Source: Lentihominibacter butyricus | GTDB lineage: Bacteria > Bacillota > Clostridia > Peptostreptococcales > Anaerovoracaceae | Assembly: GCF_025567305.1 (NCBI RefSeq) | Contig: NZ_JAOQJP010000006.1 | Coordinates: 62,001-126,000, forward strand | Length of the DNA stretch: 64,000 nt | Reading direction: 5' to 3' | Shown: positions 8,639-17,396 of the stretch, in pieces | Layout of the letters: every line of letters starts with the position of its first letter | Numbering within the stretch: the first letter of the stretch is position 1 | Notes under the pieces: generated by a model | Databases searched by the model: none | Told to the model about the DNA's origin: nothing | What the model saw: the letters and a program-made list of their open reading frames with translations, nothing else | Translations under genes and position numbers: made by a program

Positions 8639-9505
8639 TTATTTTTTAAGCTCTATTACAACTCTTCTGTATGGCTCTTCACCTTCGCTCCTTGTGCTGA
8701 CGTCAGGATTCTGCTGTAAAGTAGCATGAATTATCTTTCTTTCATAAGGATTCATAGGTTCCAGTCTGACATATTTTTTTGTCTTTACTACTTTTGCTGC
8801 CAGTCTGTTTGCTAACTGTTCAAGAGTCTTCTGCCTTTTTGCTCTGTAATTTTCAGCATCTATAACGACCTTGATATATTTATCTCTGTCCTTGTTAATA
8901 ACAAGACTCGTGAGATACTGTATAGAATCAAGTGTCTGACCTCTCTTGCCTATGATAGTGCCTGAATCCTTACCATCCATTTCGATATAGACAACATCGT
9001 CTCCTGCCTTGACGCTGAATCCCAGATTGAGCCCCATCTTCTCGGTTATATCCTTGAGAAAATCAAGTGCTTCATGTTCTTCAACATCCTGGAGCTTGCT
9101 CTTGTCTACTACCTCTATATTCAAGCTGCTTTCAGCGAGATCTCTCTTGTGTTCTCCTGATTTCTTTTCGTTTCTGTTTTTATTTTTTCTGTTTCTTTTA
9201 TTGTTATCCTTAGTATGAGGCTTGTCTTTAAACTTTTCTTTAGGTTTCTGTTCCGCAGCACTTTCAGAAACAGATTTCGCAGCGTTTATCGCTGCTTCAT
9301 CATATATATCATCCGCTGCTTCCTTTTCCTCTGTTTTTTTCTTCTCAACTCTTACTTTTGCAAGCTTTGAGCCGATACCGAAAAAGCCCTTTGAAGGCTG
9401 TTCCAAAACCGTAACCTCAACTTCGTCTCTGGAGCACTTAAGATCCATAAGGGCGAGCTTGACCGCTTCTTCAACGTCCACACCCCATTTTTCCGAATAA
9501 TCCAT
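8639..9505 (-). CDS. jag: RNA-binding protein Jag/KhpB
   Basis: The start at 9505 gives 288 residues beginning MDYSEKWGVDVEEAVKLAL; GGAGG lies 11 bases upstream, and this is where the Jag_N domain begins. Order of parts: Jag_N (residues 1-52, with PSKGFFGIGSKLAKVRV), a long charged low-complexity linker rich in Lys, Asn and Glu (about 60-130), a KH domain with the GxxG loop IIGKRGQTLDSIQYL, and a C-terminal R3H domain (NPYERKIIHATLQ near the end). KhpB/Jag binds RNA and, with KhpA, affects cell elongation in Gram-positive bacteria. It sits next to yidC as in most Firmicutes. Confidence 0.93.
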   Translation of the reverse strand: MDYSEKWGVDVEEAVKLALMDLKCSRDEVEVTVLEQPSKGFFGIGSKLAKVRVEKKKTEEKEAADDIYDEAAINAAKSVSESAAEQKPKEKFKDKPHTKDNNKRNRKNKNRNEKKSGEHKRDLAESSLNIEVVDKSKLQDVEEHEALDFLKDITEKMGLNLGFSVKAGDDVVYIEMDGKDSGTIIGKRGQTLDSIQYLTSLVINKDRDKYIKVVIDAENYRAKRQKTLEQLANRLAAKVVKTKKYVRLEPMNPYERKIIHATLQQNPDVSTRSEGEEPYRRVVIELKK

Positions 9506-9626
9506 ATTAAAAATATCCTCCAAATAAAAGCCGGTCCCGCCGATCGTATTCAACGGCAGACTTTTTCAAACTCCGGAAATATTTTTTTCCGGGTGATACG
9601 ATATTCATACTTTAAAGTATCGATAT

Positions 9627-10343
9627 CTATTTTTTCTTTTTTACTTCCGATTGCTTTTTTAATTTCTTTCTCAGCGAAGCCATATGGATATTGAAGAATA
9701 TCTGAATGATCTGGCTCACTGCCCAGTAAAGAGCTAAACCGGACGGGAATGATCTTGCCATCCATAAAATCATTATAGGGAAAATATACTTCATCATCTT
9801 CATCATGCCGTTCATCTGATTTGCAGCTCCGGTTGCGCCGGTATCTGTAAGCGCCTGGTTCATGGTGAATGAAATGAATGTTGCTACACCCGCGATTATA
9901 GGAAGTATCCATGGATCCGGCTGACTGAGGTCTTCGATCCACAGAAACGATTCATGAAAAGCGAAAATCATGCTGCTTACGTCTCCTATATATCTCATAG
10001 GATTTCTGAGCAGTGCAAAGAGACCCATGATGATCGGCATCTGGATAAGCATAGGAAGACATCCGCCCATAGGGTTGAATTTTTCTTCCTTATACAATTC
10101 CGCCATCTTCATGTTCAGAGTTTCTTTGTCATTAGCATATTTTCTCTGTAACGCCTGTAATTTAGGCTGCACCTCTGCCATCATAACAGTAGACTTCGTC
10201 TGCTTTATGTACAAAGGATACAGACATAATTTAACGATTACAGTAAACAGAATAATCGTAATACCGTAGTAACCGATAAGATTATACAATAATCCCAGCA
10301 ACCACCCTAAAGGCTTTGCTATTACTCCCAATATTGTATACAT
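9627..10343 (-). CDS. yidC: Membrane protein insertase YidC/OxaA (SpoIIIJ type)
   Basis: This 238-residue insertase of the short Gram-positive type has five predicted transmembrane segments. These begin with GVIAKPLGWLLGLLYNLIG, then the conserved hydrophilic-groove Arg/Lys region (KLCLYPLYIKQTKS), a charged hairpin (KLQALQRKYANDKETLNMKM), NPMGGCLPMLIQMPIIMGLF, and the last helix FPSGLALYWAVSQIIQI. It lacks the large periplasmic domain of Gram-negative YidC and shows no lipobox at the N-terminus. The tail KKLKKQSEVKKKK is strongly basic and may contact the ribosome. It acts with and without SecYEG to insert membrane proteins. It is operonic with yidD, rnpA and rpmH. Confidence 0.95.
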   Translation of the reverse strand: MYTILGVIAKPLGWLLGLLYNLIGYYGITIILFTVIVKLCLYPLYIKQTKSTVMMAEVQPKLQALQRKYANDKETLNMKMAELYKEEKFNPMGGCLPMLIQMPIIMGLFALLRNPMRYIGDVSSMIFAFHESFLWIEDLSQPDPWILPIIAGVATFISFTMNQALTDTGATGAANQMNGMMKMMKYIFPIMILWMARSFPSGLALYWAVSQIIQIFFNIHMASLRKKLKKQSEVKKKK

Positions 10344-10356
10344 TAATTATTTCCTC

Positions 10357-10566
10357 CTATTTTAAAGGATCATAACCGCCGGGATTAAAAGGATGACATC
10401 TCAGCAGCCTTTTGATCCCCAGGAACGAGCCCTTAAAAAATCCGTACTTTTCCAATGCCTGTATAAAATAAGTCGAACAAGTAGGATAGAATCTGCATGT
10501 TGGCGGAAAAAGAGGAGATATGAATTTCTGATATCCTTTTATGATCAAAATCAATACCTTCTTCAT
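10357..10566 (-). CDS. yidD: Membrane protein insertion efficiency factor YidD
   Basis: The 69-residue protein has the family hallmark segment KGYQKFISPLFPPTCRFYPTCS, followed by YFIQALEKYGFFKG and GIKRLLRCHPFNPGGYDP. The two conserved Cys of PTCRFYPTCS are present. YidD is an inner-membrane-associated helper of YidC. The start overlaps the end of rnpA by four bases and the stop is 13 bp from the yidC start, so the three genes are translationally linked. Confidence 0.95.
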   Translation of the reverse strand: MKKVLILIIKGYQKFISPLFPPTCRFYPTCSTYFIQALEKYGFFKGSFLGIKRLLRCHPFNPGGYDPLK

Positions 10567-10916
10567 CTTTTTGCCTCTTGTTTCTTATATAACTTTGCTC
10601 TAGATAAAGCATTGATCATAGATTTCCCGACCTCGCCGGCCTTGCGGCCGCTGATGGTTTTTCGTGCGATAAATATAAGATCATGACCGGATCTTATATC
10701 ATCTCTGAGAAATCTGTAATTTTCCTTCATGAGTCTTCTTGCTCTGTTTCTTTCAACGCTGTTCCCTACTTTTTTGCTTGCTAAAAATGCTGTTCTGTTA
10801 TAGCCGAGACTGTTTTTCTTATAAAAAAGCACAACATATCTCTCGCCTACAGATCTGCCCTTTTTATATATGGAAGTAAAATCATCTTTTCTTCTCAGTA
10901 TATCCCTTTTTAGCAT
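10563..10916 (-). CDS. rnpA: Ribonuclease P protein component
   Basis: This 117-residue basic protein helps the RNase P RNA bind the 5' leader of pre-tRNA. The signature is visible as KKVGNSVERNRARRLMKENYR (RNR motif), preceded by the aromatic FTSIYKKGRSVGERYVVLFY and followed by DLIFIARK. The reading frame starts about 65 bp downstream of the rpmH stop, with a terminator-like hairpin between them. Confidence 0.96.
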   Translation of the reverse strand: MLKRDILRRKDDFTSIYKKGRSVGERYVVLFYKKNSLGYNRTAFLASKKVGNSVERNRARRLMKENYRFLRDDIRSGHDLIFIARKTISGRKAGEVGKSMINALSRAKLYKKQEAKR

Positions 10917-10961
10917 AACATTACCAGGTTTTACCTAATATGACATTTATCATGTCATAAC

Positions 10962-10983
10962 AAAAAGACCACGCTTGCGGTCT
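10962..10983 (-). terminator. Intra-operon terminator/attenuator after rpmH
   Basis: On the minus strand AGACCGC pairs with GTGGTCT over the loop AAGC and is followed by TTTTTGTT. It begins right at the rpmH stop codon. It probably lowers read-through into rnpA, matching the much higher demand for L34. Confidence 0.75.
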
Positions 10984-11118
10984 CTATGCTGATAAAACTT
11001 TTCTTCCTCTTTGTCTTCTTCTCTTTAAAACATTTCTACCGTTCTTTGTTCTCATTCTTTTTCTGAAGCCGTGTTCTTTTTTTCTCTGCCTTTTCTTAGG
11101 CTGATATGTCATTTTCAT
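10984..11118 (-). CDS. rpmH: 50S ribosomal protein L34
   Basis: A 44-residue frame reads MKMTYQPKKRQRKKEHGF, continuing through RKRMRTKNGRNVLKRRR and ending GRKVLSA. It matches L34 along its whole length, including the conserved HGFR and NGR elements. A GGGAGGATACAACAA ribosome binding site precedes the ATG at 11116-11118. It is the first gene of the leftward rpmH-rnpA-yidD-yidC-jag operon, and divergent from dnaA. Confidence 0.97.
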   Translation of the reverse strand: MKMTYQPKKRQRKKEHGFRKRMRTKNGRNVLKRRRQRGRKVLSA

Positions 11119-11454
11119 TTGTTGTATCCTCCCTTTGGAACTGTGATTTATGATGCATAGATCTAAATTTCAACCTATGCGATATGCTTTACTATTATAC
11201 TCCGCGTCATCTGCTCTGTCAATTGATTTTAAAAGGAAGATAGCCCGCTCAAAAGCCTGAACTGCCAAAAAACGTGCCGGTTTTACATGGCTGTCCAATA
11301 TGTAGTTACCCCTGTGTAAACTTTGCACAACTTTATCCACAGGTAGTGGATAACTTTCGCGATCTTTATTTTTTCAACAAATTTTATCAACCTATTGCTT
11401 GTGGATAACTTTTTTTGATATTATATATCCATCGCTTATGGAGAGGATCTACTT
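11119..11454. other. oriC part 1: rpmH-dnaA intergenic region with DnaA boxes
   Basis: The 336-bp spacer between the divergent rpmH and dnaA genes holds a perfect DnaA box TTATCCACA at 11333-11341, an inverted one-mismatch box at 11345-11353 (AGTGGATAA), and a perfect inverted box TGTGGATAA at 11400-11408. The DNA becomes AT-rich toward dnaA. Leftward and rightward promoters must also lie here. The arrangement corresponds to the dnaA-upstream box cluster of bipartite Firmicute origins and suggests autoregulation of dnaA by DnaA. Confidence 0.88.
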
Positions 11455-12843
11455 ATGAAAAAAAAACCTGATGAAAAAACTTGGAGAGATATACTTGCAG
11501 AAATAAACAGCAATGTTACCGATGTAAGTTACAGGACATGGTTCAAGCCCCTTGTACCTCTCGAAATAGATGAAGACGCTAAGGTTTTTCACGTGGCAGC
11601 ATCAGAAAGCTTTGTTGTCGAAGTGCTCAACAACCGCTATATTTCAATATTTGAGCAGGCTGTCGAGAGCGTGATGAACGAGAGATACAGGGTAGTTATA
11701 AAAGAAAAATCTGAAGAAGAGATCGAAAGCATCGTGAACGGCACGGCGGGAAGCAAGCCGCAGCCGCCAAAAAATCAGGCTGCAGAAGAAGAATTCAGAG
11801 AAGAATATTTCTTAAACCCCAGATACAAATTCGATAATTTCGTAGTCGGATCGAACAACAACTATGCGCATGCTATAGCCCTTTCGGTCGCAGAATCACC
11901 GGCATCGGCGTACAACCCCCTTTTCCTCTACGGAGGCTCAGGGCTTGGAAAGACTCACCTCATGCACGCCATAGGACACTACATACTCGAAAACAATCCG
12001 TCATCAAAGGTGCTTTACGTATCGTCTGAAATGTTTACTTCAGAGCTCGTAAAAGCTATCCAGGATAAAAAGAACTACAACAGCAAAATGAGGTTCTTCA
12101 AAAACAAATACAGGAACGTCGACGTGCTGCTGATAGACGATATACAGTTCATCGAGGGCAAGGAAAGCACTCAGGTGGAGTTTTTCCATACATTCAATGC
12201 CCTTTATGAATGTGACAAGCAGATAGTCATATCGAGTGACCGCCACCCGAGCAAGCTCACCGACCTCGACGAAAGACTGCGTTCGCGATTCCAGTGGAAC
12301 GTCATCGCTGACATACAGCCGCCTGACTTCGAAACAAGAGTAGCTATACTCAGGAACAAGGCTCAGCTTGAAAACATAGATCTCAATGACGACGATATAC
12401 TTGAAGTCATCGACCTGATAGCTGAAAAAGTCAAGTACAACATAAGAGAGCTCGAGAGCGCTCTCACCAGGATAATCAGCTATTCCAAGATATTCAGCGA
12501 ACCGATAACCGTAAAATTTGCAAAGAAAAACCTCAGCGACATATTTTCGAACAGCGATCTCGATATATCGTGCGAATCGATAAAGAAATCAGTCTGCAAG
12601 AAATACAATATAAAGGTCGCAGATATAGAATCAGCCAAGAGAAAGCGTGAATTCTCACATCCCAGACAGGTAGCAATGTACCTCTGCAGGGAACTCACGG
12701 ACTCCTCGCTGCCTAAGATAGGAAACTGTTTCGGCGGCCGCGATCACACTACAGTGCTTCACGCATATGAAAAGATTTCAGAGCAGCTGAAAACGGACAG
12801 CCTTCTTAATGAAGAGATACGCCGCATAAAAGACGACCTGTGA
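11455..12843 (+). CDS. dnaA: Chromosomal replication initiator DnaA
   Basis: The protein is 462 residues. Domain I is N-terminal (TWRDILAEINSNVTDVSYRTWF, about residues 8-90), and a short linker follows. The AAA+ domain begins FVVGSNNNYAHA, with Walker A GGSGLGKTHL, Walker B VLLIDDIQF, and the initiator-specific region before RLRSRFQWN. The C-terminal box-binding domain carries the signature CRELTDSSLPKIGNCFGGRD, then HTTVLHA. DnaA-ATP assembles on the boxes flanking this gene and, through the trio element after it, opens the origin. It starts with ATG directly after GGAGAGGATCTACTT. Confidence 0.98.
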   Translation: MKKKPDEKTWRDILAEINSNVTDVSYRTWFKPLVPLEIDEDAKVFHVAASESFVVEVLNNRYISIFEQAVESVMNERYRVVIKEKSEEEIESIVNGTAGSKPQPPKNQAAEEEFREEYFLNPRYKFDNFVVGSNNNYAHAIALSVAESPASAYNPLFLYGGSGLGKTHLMHAIGHYILENNPSSKVLYVSSEMFTSELVKAIQDKKNYNSKMRFFKNKYRNVDVLLIDDIQFIEGKESTQVEFFHTFNALYECDKQIVISSDRHPSKLTDLDERLRSRFQWNVIADIQPPDFETRVAILRNKAQLENIDLNDDDILEVIDLIAEKVKYNIRELESALTRIISYSKIFSEPITVKFAKKNLSDIFSNSDLDISCESIKKSVCKKYNIKVADIESAKRKREFSHPRQVAMYLCRELTDSSLPKIGNCFGGRDHTTVLHAYEKISEQLKTDSLLNEEIRRIKDDL

Positions 12844-12856
12844 TCTTGCATATGAC

Positions 12857-13018
12857 TTATCAACATGCGATGTTGACAAAAAAAACAAGTTATCCACAGT
12901 TTTTAAAGAACAAAAAAACAAGCGTTCGCAAGGACTTCAAAAGTTATCAACAATATCAACAGGCCCTACTACTACAACTACTATAAATATATATAATAAA
13001 TAATAAATGATTTTTTGA
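12857..13018. other. oriC part 2: DnaA boxes, DnaA-trio and AT-rich unwinding element
   Basis: The dnaA-dnaN gap contains TTATCAACA at 12857-12865, a perfect TTATCCACA at 12890-12898, and two contiguous boxes TTATCAACA and ATATCAACA at 12944-12961. Immediately after comes a short GC cluster (GGCC), then the repeated triplets CTA CTA CTA CAA CTA CTA TAA (12966-12986), then an almost pure A/T run to about 13018. Read 3'-5' on the lower strand these triplets are GAT GAT GAT GTT GAT GAT ATT, the DnaA-trio of the Bacillus basal unwinding system. This is where DnaA should begin strand opening. Confidence 0.9.
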
Positions 13019-13032
13019 ATCGGAGGATATTT

Positions 13033-14148
13033 ATGAAATTCACCTGCAACCAGCAAACATTGGCAAAAGCCCTGAACACAGTTTCAAAAGCTGTATCAAA
13101 CAGAACTACTCTTCCAATACTTAAAGGAATACTCATACAGGCAGATCAGGAAGGCACTCTGACGCTGACAGCTTCTGATCTCGAGATAAGCATACAGAAA
13201 ACAGTGTCAGCTTCAGTGCAGGAAGCAGGATCATCTGTTGTCATATCGAAACTGTTCGGAGATATCATAAGAAAGCTGCCCAACGAGGAGATATTTATCG
13301 AATCAGACAGCGACAACCTGATATCGATAAAGACAAGCACATCTGAATTTTCTGTAGTGAGCTTCCCTGTGGAAGAATTTCCTAAGATAGGAGAAAAAGA
13401 AGAAATAAAGGAAAGTCTGACATTCAGCAGAGATATCTTCAGGGATATGGTGAGAAAAACATCATTTGCAGCATCTGTGGATGAATCAAAAGGCATACTT
13501 GTCGGCATACTTACCGAGATAGGTACAGAAAAGGTCAGCATGGTCGCTCTTGACGGATTCAGACTCGCTCTCGCAAACGAAGCGATGACAAGTGAACGTG
13601 AAAATAAATTTATCATATCAGCTAAGATCATGAATGAGATAAGCAAGATCATCACAGAAGATGAGAGCGATGACGATATCAGCATACTGCTGGGTGAGAA
13701 AAAAGCGACATTCATCATAGGAAGCACAGAGATCGTGCTGCGTCTGATGGAAGGCGAATTCATAAAATATAACGACATAATTCCTAAGGACAACACGATA
13801 ACAGTCATTACAGGGAAGTCGATGCTGCTCGAGAGTATCGAGAGAGCATCGCTGCTGGCAAAGGAAGGCAAGAATAATCTTATAAAGATGACGATAAACA
13901 ACAATCTTCTCACGATCACATCGAGATCAGAGGAAGGAAATGTAAAGGAAGAGATCATCATGGAAAAGACAGGCGATGATCTTGAGATCGGGTTCAACTC
14001 AAAATTCGTGATAGATGTCCTGAAGGCCATAGATGACGAGGAGATATCGATGAACTTCAAGACGGGAACATCACCATGCGTCGTAAGACCTGTACAGGGA
14101 GATGCCTACGAATACCTGATACTGCCGGTAAGAATACCTAAGATGTAG
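13033..14148 (+). CDS. dnaN: DNA polymerase III sliding clamp (beta subunit)
   Basis: The protein has 371 residues from the ATG at 13033 (GGAGG at 13022-13026). An upstream in-frame TTG would add six residues through the ribosome binding site and is rejected. The start MKFTCNQQTLAKALNTVSKAVS and the end LILPVRIPKM are those of DnaN. Three repeated clamp folds of about 120 residues make a dimeric ring around DNA that tethers the replicase and recruits repair proteins. It follows dnaA as in nearly all bacteria, with the origin unwinding element between them. Confidence 0.97.
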   Translation: MKFTCNQQTLAKALNTVSKAVSNRTTLPILKGILIQADQEGTLTLTASDLEISIQKTVSASVQEAGSSVVISKLFGDIIRKLPNEEIFIESDSDNLISIKTSTSEFSVVSFPVEEFPKIGEKEEIKESLTFSRDIFRDMVRKTSFAASVDESKGILVGILTEIGTEKVSMVALDGFRLALANEAMTSERENKFIISAKIMNEISKIITEDESDDDISILLGEKKATFIIGSTEIVLRLMEGEFIKYNDIIPKDNTITVITGKSMLLESIERASLLAKEGKNNLIKMTINNNLLTITSRSEEGNVKEEIIMEKTGDDLEIGFNSKFVIDVLKAIDDEEISMNFKTGTSPCVVRPVQGDAYEYLILPVRIPKM

Positions 14149-14149
14149 T

Positions 14150-15250
14150 ATGTTTGTAAAGAGGATAGAGCTGAAAGACTTCAGAAACTACAAGGATCTG
14201 GACGTTTCATTCAATAAAAACGTAAATATTTTCATCGGCAACAATGCGCAGGGGAAGACGAACCTGCTGGAGAGCATCTATCTCAATTCGATGGCGAGAT
14301 CGTTCAAGACCTCGAAGGACAAGGAGCTTATCAGATTCGGGAGCGATTTCTGCAGGATGCGGACGACTGCATTTTTTGACGATGACGAACATACCACGGA
14401 GATAGTCATAACTAAAGACGGCAAGAAAGGCATAAAGCTCGACGGCGTCAGGATAAAAAAGACATCTGAGCTGCTTGAGCGTATCTTCATAATAATATTT
14501 TCTCCGGAAGATATGAAGATCGTAAAGGATGAACCTGAAAAAAGAAGGAAATTTATAGACAGGGAGCTTTGCCAGATAAAACCCGGATACTACAGCGATC
14601 TGAGCAATTACAAGAGAGTGCTCAGACAGCGCAATGTGTATCTCAAGGAAAGTGCGATCGACATATCGATACTGGATATCTGGGATCACGAGCTCGCAAG
14701 GTACGGCGCGAAAGTGATATCGAGGCGTGATGAATTCATACTCAAAATAAACGACATAAGTAAGGAAATACACGGCAGCATATCAGGCGGTAAAGAGACA
14801 TTGAATGTGAAATACGAGGCAAATGTAGAAAAGTCAGCGGATCCGGCGGACACCGAGAGTGTTTTTTATGAGAAACTGCTGAAGACGCGTGATGATGATA
14901 TCAGGAACAGGACGACAGGTATAGGACCTCACAAGGACGATCTGAAAATATCTGCAGACGGTGTAGATCTGAGAAAATTCGGATCGCAGGGACAGCAGCG
15001 TACTGCGGCGCTTTCACTGAAGCTTTCGGAAATAAAGCTCATAGAAGATGAGATGGGAGAAAAACCGATACTGCTGCTCGATGATGTACTGTCCGAACTC
15101 GATAACGACAGGCAGACATATCTGATAAATTCACTCGGCGGCAATCAGCTTTTCATAACGACTACTGATATATCGGGAAAGGTGGCAAAGTCGCTTCCGG
15201 AGGGAAAGATATTCAAAATAAATTCAGGTGAAGTAGAAATAGAAATATAG
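14150..15250 (+). CDS. recF: DNA replication and repair protein RecF
   Basis: This 366-residue SMC-like ATPase promotes RecA loading at gaps. Motifs are Walker A GNNAQGKTNLLES at about residues 30-42, the signature GSQGQQRTAALSLKL near residue 282, and Walker B ILLLDDVLSELD. The N-terminus MFVKRIELKDFRNY is typical. The gene begins one base after the dnaN stop; the small S4-domain gene (yaaA) that often separates dnaN and recF in Bacilli is absent here. Confidence 0.97.
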   Translation: MFVKRIELKDFRNYKDLDVSFNKNVNIFIGNNAQGKTNLLESIYLNSMARSFKTSKDKELIRFGSDFCRMRTTAFFDDDEHTTEIVITKDGKKGIKLDGVRIKKTSELLERIFIIIFSPEDMKIVKDEPEKRRKFIDRELCQIKPGYYSDLSNYKRVLRQRNVYLKESAIDISILDIWDHELARYGAKVISRRDEFILKINDISKEIHGSISGGKETLNVKYEANVEKSADPADTESVFYEKLLKTRDDDIRNRTTGIGPHKDDLKISADGVDLRKFGSQGQQRTAALSLKLSEIKLIEDEMGEKPILLLDDVLSELDNDRQTYLINSLGGNQLFITTTDISGKVAKSLPEGKIFKINSGEVEIEI

Positions 15251-15257
15251 AAGCTAT

Positions 15258-15349
15258 AAAAGTCTGGTTATAAATGGAAAATTCAAAAGTACCACTCCAC
15301 TGTAATCAGGCTTTTATATATTGAAAAACGCTGATTTGAGCGTTTTTTT
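15258..15349 (+). terminator. Terminator region after recF, with an additional long-range stem
   Basis: AAACGCT (15326-15332) pairs with AGCGTTT (15339-15345) and runs into seven T, a standard rho-independent terminator. Just upstream, 15258-15269 can pair over 12 positions (two G-T) with 15304-15315, enclosing about 34 bases. The second helix has no T run of its own, so its role is unclear. Confidence 0.8.
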
Positions 15350-15388
15350 AAGGTTGTGTGAAGATTTAGGTCTAAAATGCTTTTAAAA

Positions 15389-15417
15389 TTGTCAAAGATA
15401 AAGAATCATGATATAAT
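15389..15417 (+). promoter_or_regulatory. Sigma-A type promoter for gyrB
   Basis: TTGTCA and TATAAT are separated by exactly 17 bases, 39 bases before the gyrB ATG. It lies after the recF terminator, so gyrBA can be transcribed independently of dnaA-dnaN-recF. Confidence 0.8.
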
Positions 15418-15455
15418 GGAATAAGTATTTTTATTGTAAAAAAGGAGATCAGGGA

Positions 15456-17375
15456 ATGGCGAAAGACGAAAATATCCAGCAGTATGGCGCTGAGCAGATA
15501 CAAGTTCTTGAAGGCCTTGAAGCTGTAAGAAAAAGGCCCGGTATGTATATAGGAAGTACGGGGCCGCGAGGACTCCATCATCTCGTATACGAAATAGTGG
15601 ACAACAGTATCGACGAAGCTCTTGCCGGATTCTGCAGCACTATAAATGTCACCATACACAAGGACAATTCCATTACCGTTGAAGACGACGGACGAGGTAT
15701 GCCTGTAGACAATCATCCTAAGCTCGGTATACCGGCCGTGGAAGTCATCCATACGGTGCTCCATGCTGGTGGAAAATTCGGAGGCGGAGGATACAAGGTT
15801 TCCGGAGGACTTCACGGTGTAGGTGCATCCGTTGTGAATGCTCTTTCCACAAAGATGGAAGTAGAGATAAAGAGAAACGGCAAGATCTACAAGCAGACAT
15901 ATGCAAAGGGCAAGACGACAAGTCCGCTCACAGAGATAGGCAATGCAAGGAAAACAGGATCGAAGACCACTTTCTGGCCGGACCCTGAGATTTTTGATGA
16001 GACGGAATATGATTTCGAGGTGCTCGAAAGAAGGCTCAGAGAGATGGCCTTCCTCAACAAGGGTATCAAGATAACGCTCAAGGATGAGAGAGCAGGCAAG
16101 GAAAAGAATGAAGAATTCCATTATGAGGGCGGACTCAAGGAATTCGTAAAGCACCTCAATATGAACAAGGAGCCTCTGCATCCTGATGTCATCTATTTTG
16201 AAGTGGCTGACAAGGAGAGAGAAGTGGAAGTTGCTATGCAGTACACTGACAGATACAATGAGATGCTTCTTTCATATGCAAATAATATCAACACTACAGA
16301 GGGCGGATTCCACATGGTGGGGTTCAAGACTGCCTTGACCAGAATAATAAACGACTATGCCAAGAGGACGAAGATACTCAAGGAAAACGATGATTCGCTG
16401 TCAGGCGAAGACGTCAGAGAAGGTCTCACTGCTATCGTTTCTGTAAAGCTCACAGAGCCGCAGTTCGAAGGACAGACCAAGACAAAGCTCGGCAACAGCG
16501 AGATGCGCGGATTCGTTGAAACTGCTACGGCAGAGAACGTGATGGCTTTCCTCGAGGAAAACCCTACACAGGCAAAGATCATAATAGACAAGTGTCTGAG
16601 AGCTTCAAGAGCCAGAGAGGCTGCAAGAAAAGCCAGAGAGCTGACGAGAAGAAAGAGCGTTCTCGACGGTATCTCGATGCCGGGAAAACTCGCGGACTGT
16701 TCGGAGAAAAATCCTGCGCTTTCAGAGATATTCCTTGTCGAGGGCGATTCCGCAGGCGGAAGCGCTAAGCAGGGAAGAGACAGGCTCAGACAGGCGGTGC
16801 TGCCGCTCAGAGGTAAGATCCTCAATGTCGAAAAGGCAAGACTCGATAAGATACTGAACTCAGATGAGATAAAGAACATGATCACAGCATTCGGATGCAA
16901 TATCGGACCTGATTTTGATGAATCGAAGCTGAGATATCACAAGATAATCATCATGACAGATGCCGACGTTGACGGCGCGCATATCAGGACGCTCCTGCTG
17001 ACGTTCTTCTACAGATACATGACGCCTCTTATCGAAAAGGGCTATGTTTATGCTGCACAGCCGCCGCTTTTCCAGGTAAAGAAGGGCAAGGAAGTGTACT
17101 ACACCTATTCGGAAAGAGAGCAGGAAAAGCTGATGAAGGAGCTCGCGGACAAGCCGGGCAAGGCCGACATACAGCGTTATAAAGGTCTCGGAGAGATGGA
17201 CTTCCATCAGCTCTGGGAAACTACCATGGATTACAACAACAGGACTCTGATCCAGATAACTGTTGAGGATGCCACTGCTGCGGATGAGATATTCACTACG
17301 CTCATGGGCGATAAAGTGCAGCCTAGAAGACATTTCATAGAACAGAATGCGGCACTCGCGACACTGGATATTTAG
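15456..17375 (+). CDS. gyrB: DNA gyrase subunit B
   Basis: This is the 639-residue ATPase subunit of the type II topoisomerase that introduces negative supercoils. GHKL ATPase motifs are EIVDNSIDEALAGF, VEDDGRGMPV and GGLHGVGASVVNALS (residues about 45-135). The TOPRIM domain begins LVEGDSAGGSAKQGRDR and has MTDADVDGAHIRTLLLTF. The tail QRYKGLGEMDFHQLWETTMD is conserved, and the C-terminus RRHFIEQNAALATLDI fits GyrB rather than ParE, as does the oriC position. It forms an A2B2 complex with the next gene. Confidence 0.97.
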   Translation: MAKDENIQQYGAEQIQVLEGLEAVRKRPGMYIGSTGPRGLHHLVYEIVDNSIDEALAGFCSTINVTIHKDNSITVEDDGRGMPVDNHPKLGIPAVEVIHTVLHAGGKFGGGGYKVSGGLHGVGASVVNALSTKMEVEIKRNGKIYKQTYAKGKTTSPLTEIGNARKTGSKTTFWPDPEIFDETEYDFEVLERRLREMAFLNKGIKITLKDERAGKEKNEEFHYEGGLKEFVKHLNMNKEPLHPDVIYFEVADKEREVEVAMQYTDRYNEMLLSYANNINTTEGGFHMVGFKTALTRIINDYAKRTKILKENDDSLSGEDVREGLTAIVSVKLTEPQFEGQTKTKLGNSEMRGFVETATAENVMAFLEENPTQAKIIIDKCLRASRAREAARKARELTRRKSVLDGISMPGKLADCSEKNPALSEIFLVEGDSAGGSAKQGRDRLRQAVLPLRGKILNVEKARLDKILNSDEIKNMITAFGCNIGPDFDESKLRYHKIIIMTDADVDGAHIRTLLLTFFYRYMTPLIEKGYVYAAQPPLFQVKKGKEVYYTYSEREQEKLMKELADKPGKADIQRYKGLGEMDFHQLWETTMDYNNRTLIQITVEDATAADEIFTTLMGDKVQPRRHFIEQNAALATLDI

Positions 17376-17396
17376 AGGGGAGGAGTTTTTAAGTAA

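Noticed and set aside
13146..14060. 304-codon open frame antisense to dnaN
   Set aside because: Ser/Ile/Leu-rich shadow of dnaN codons, no ribosome binding site and no recognisable domain; dnaN itself is certain.
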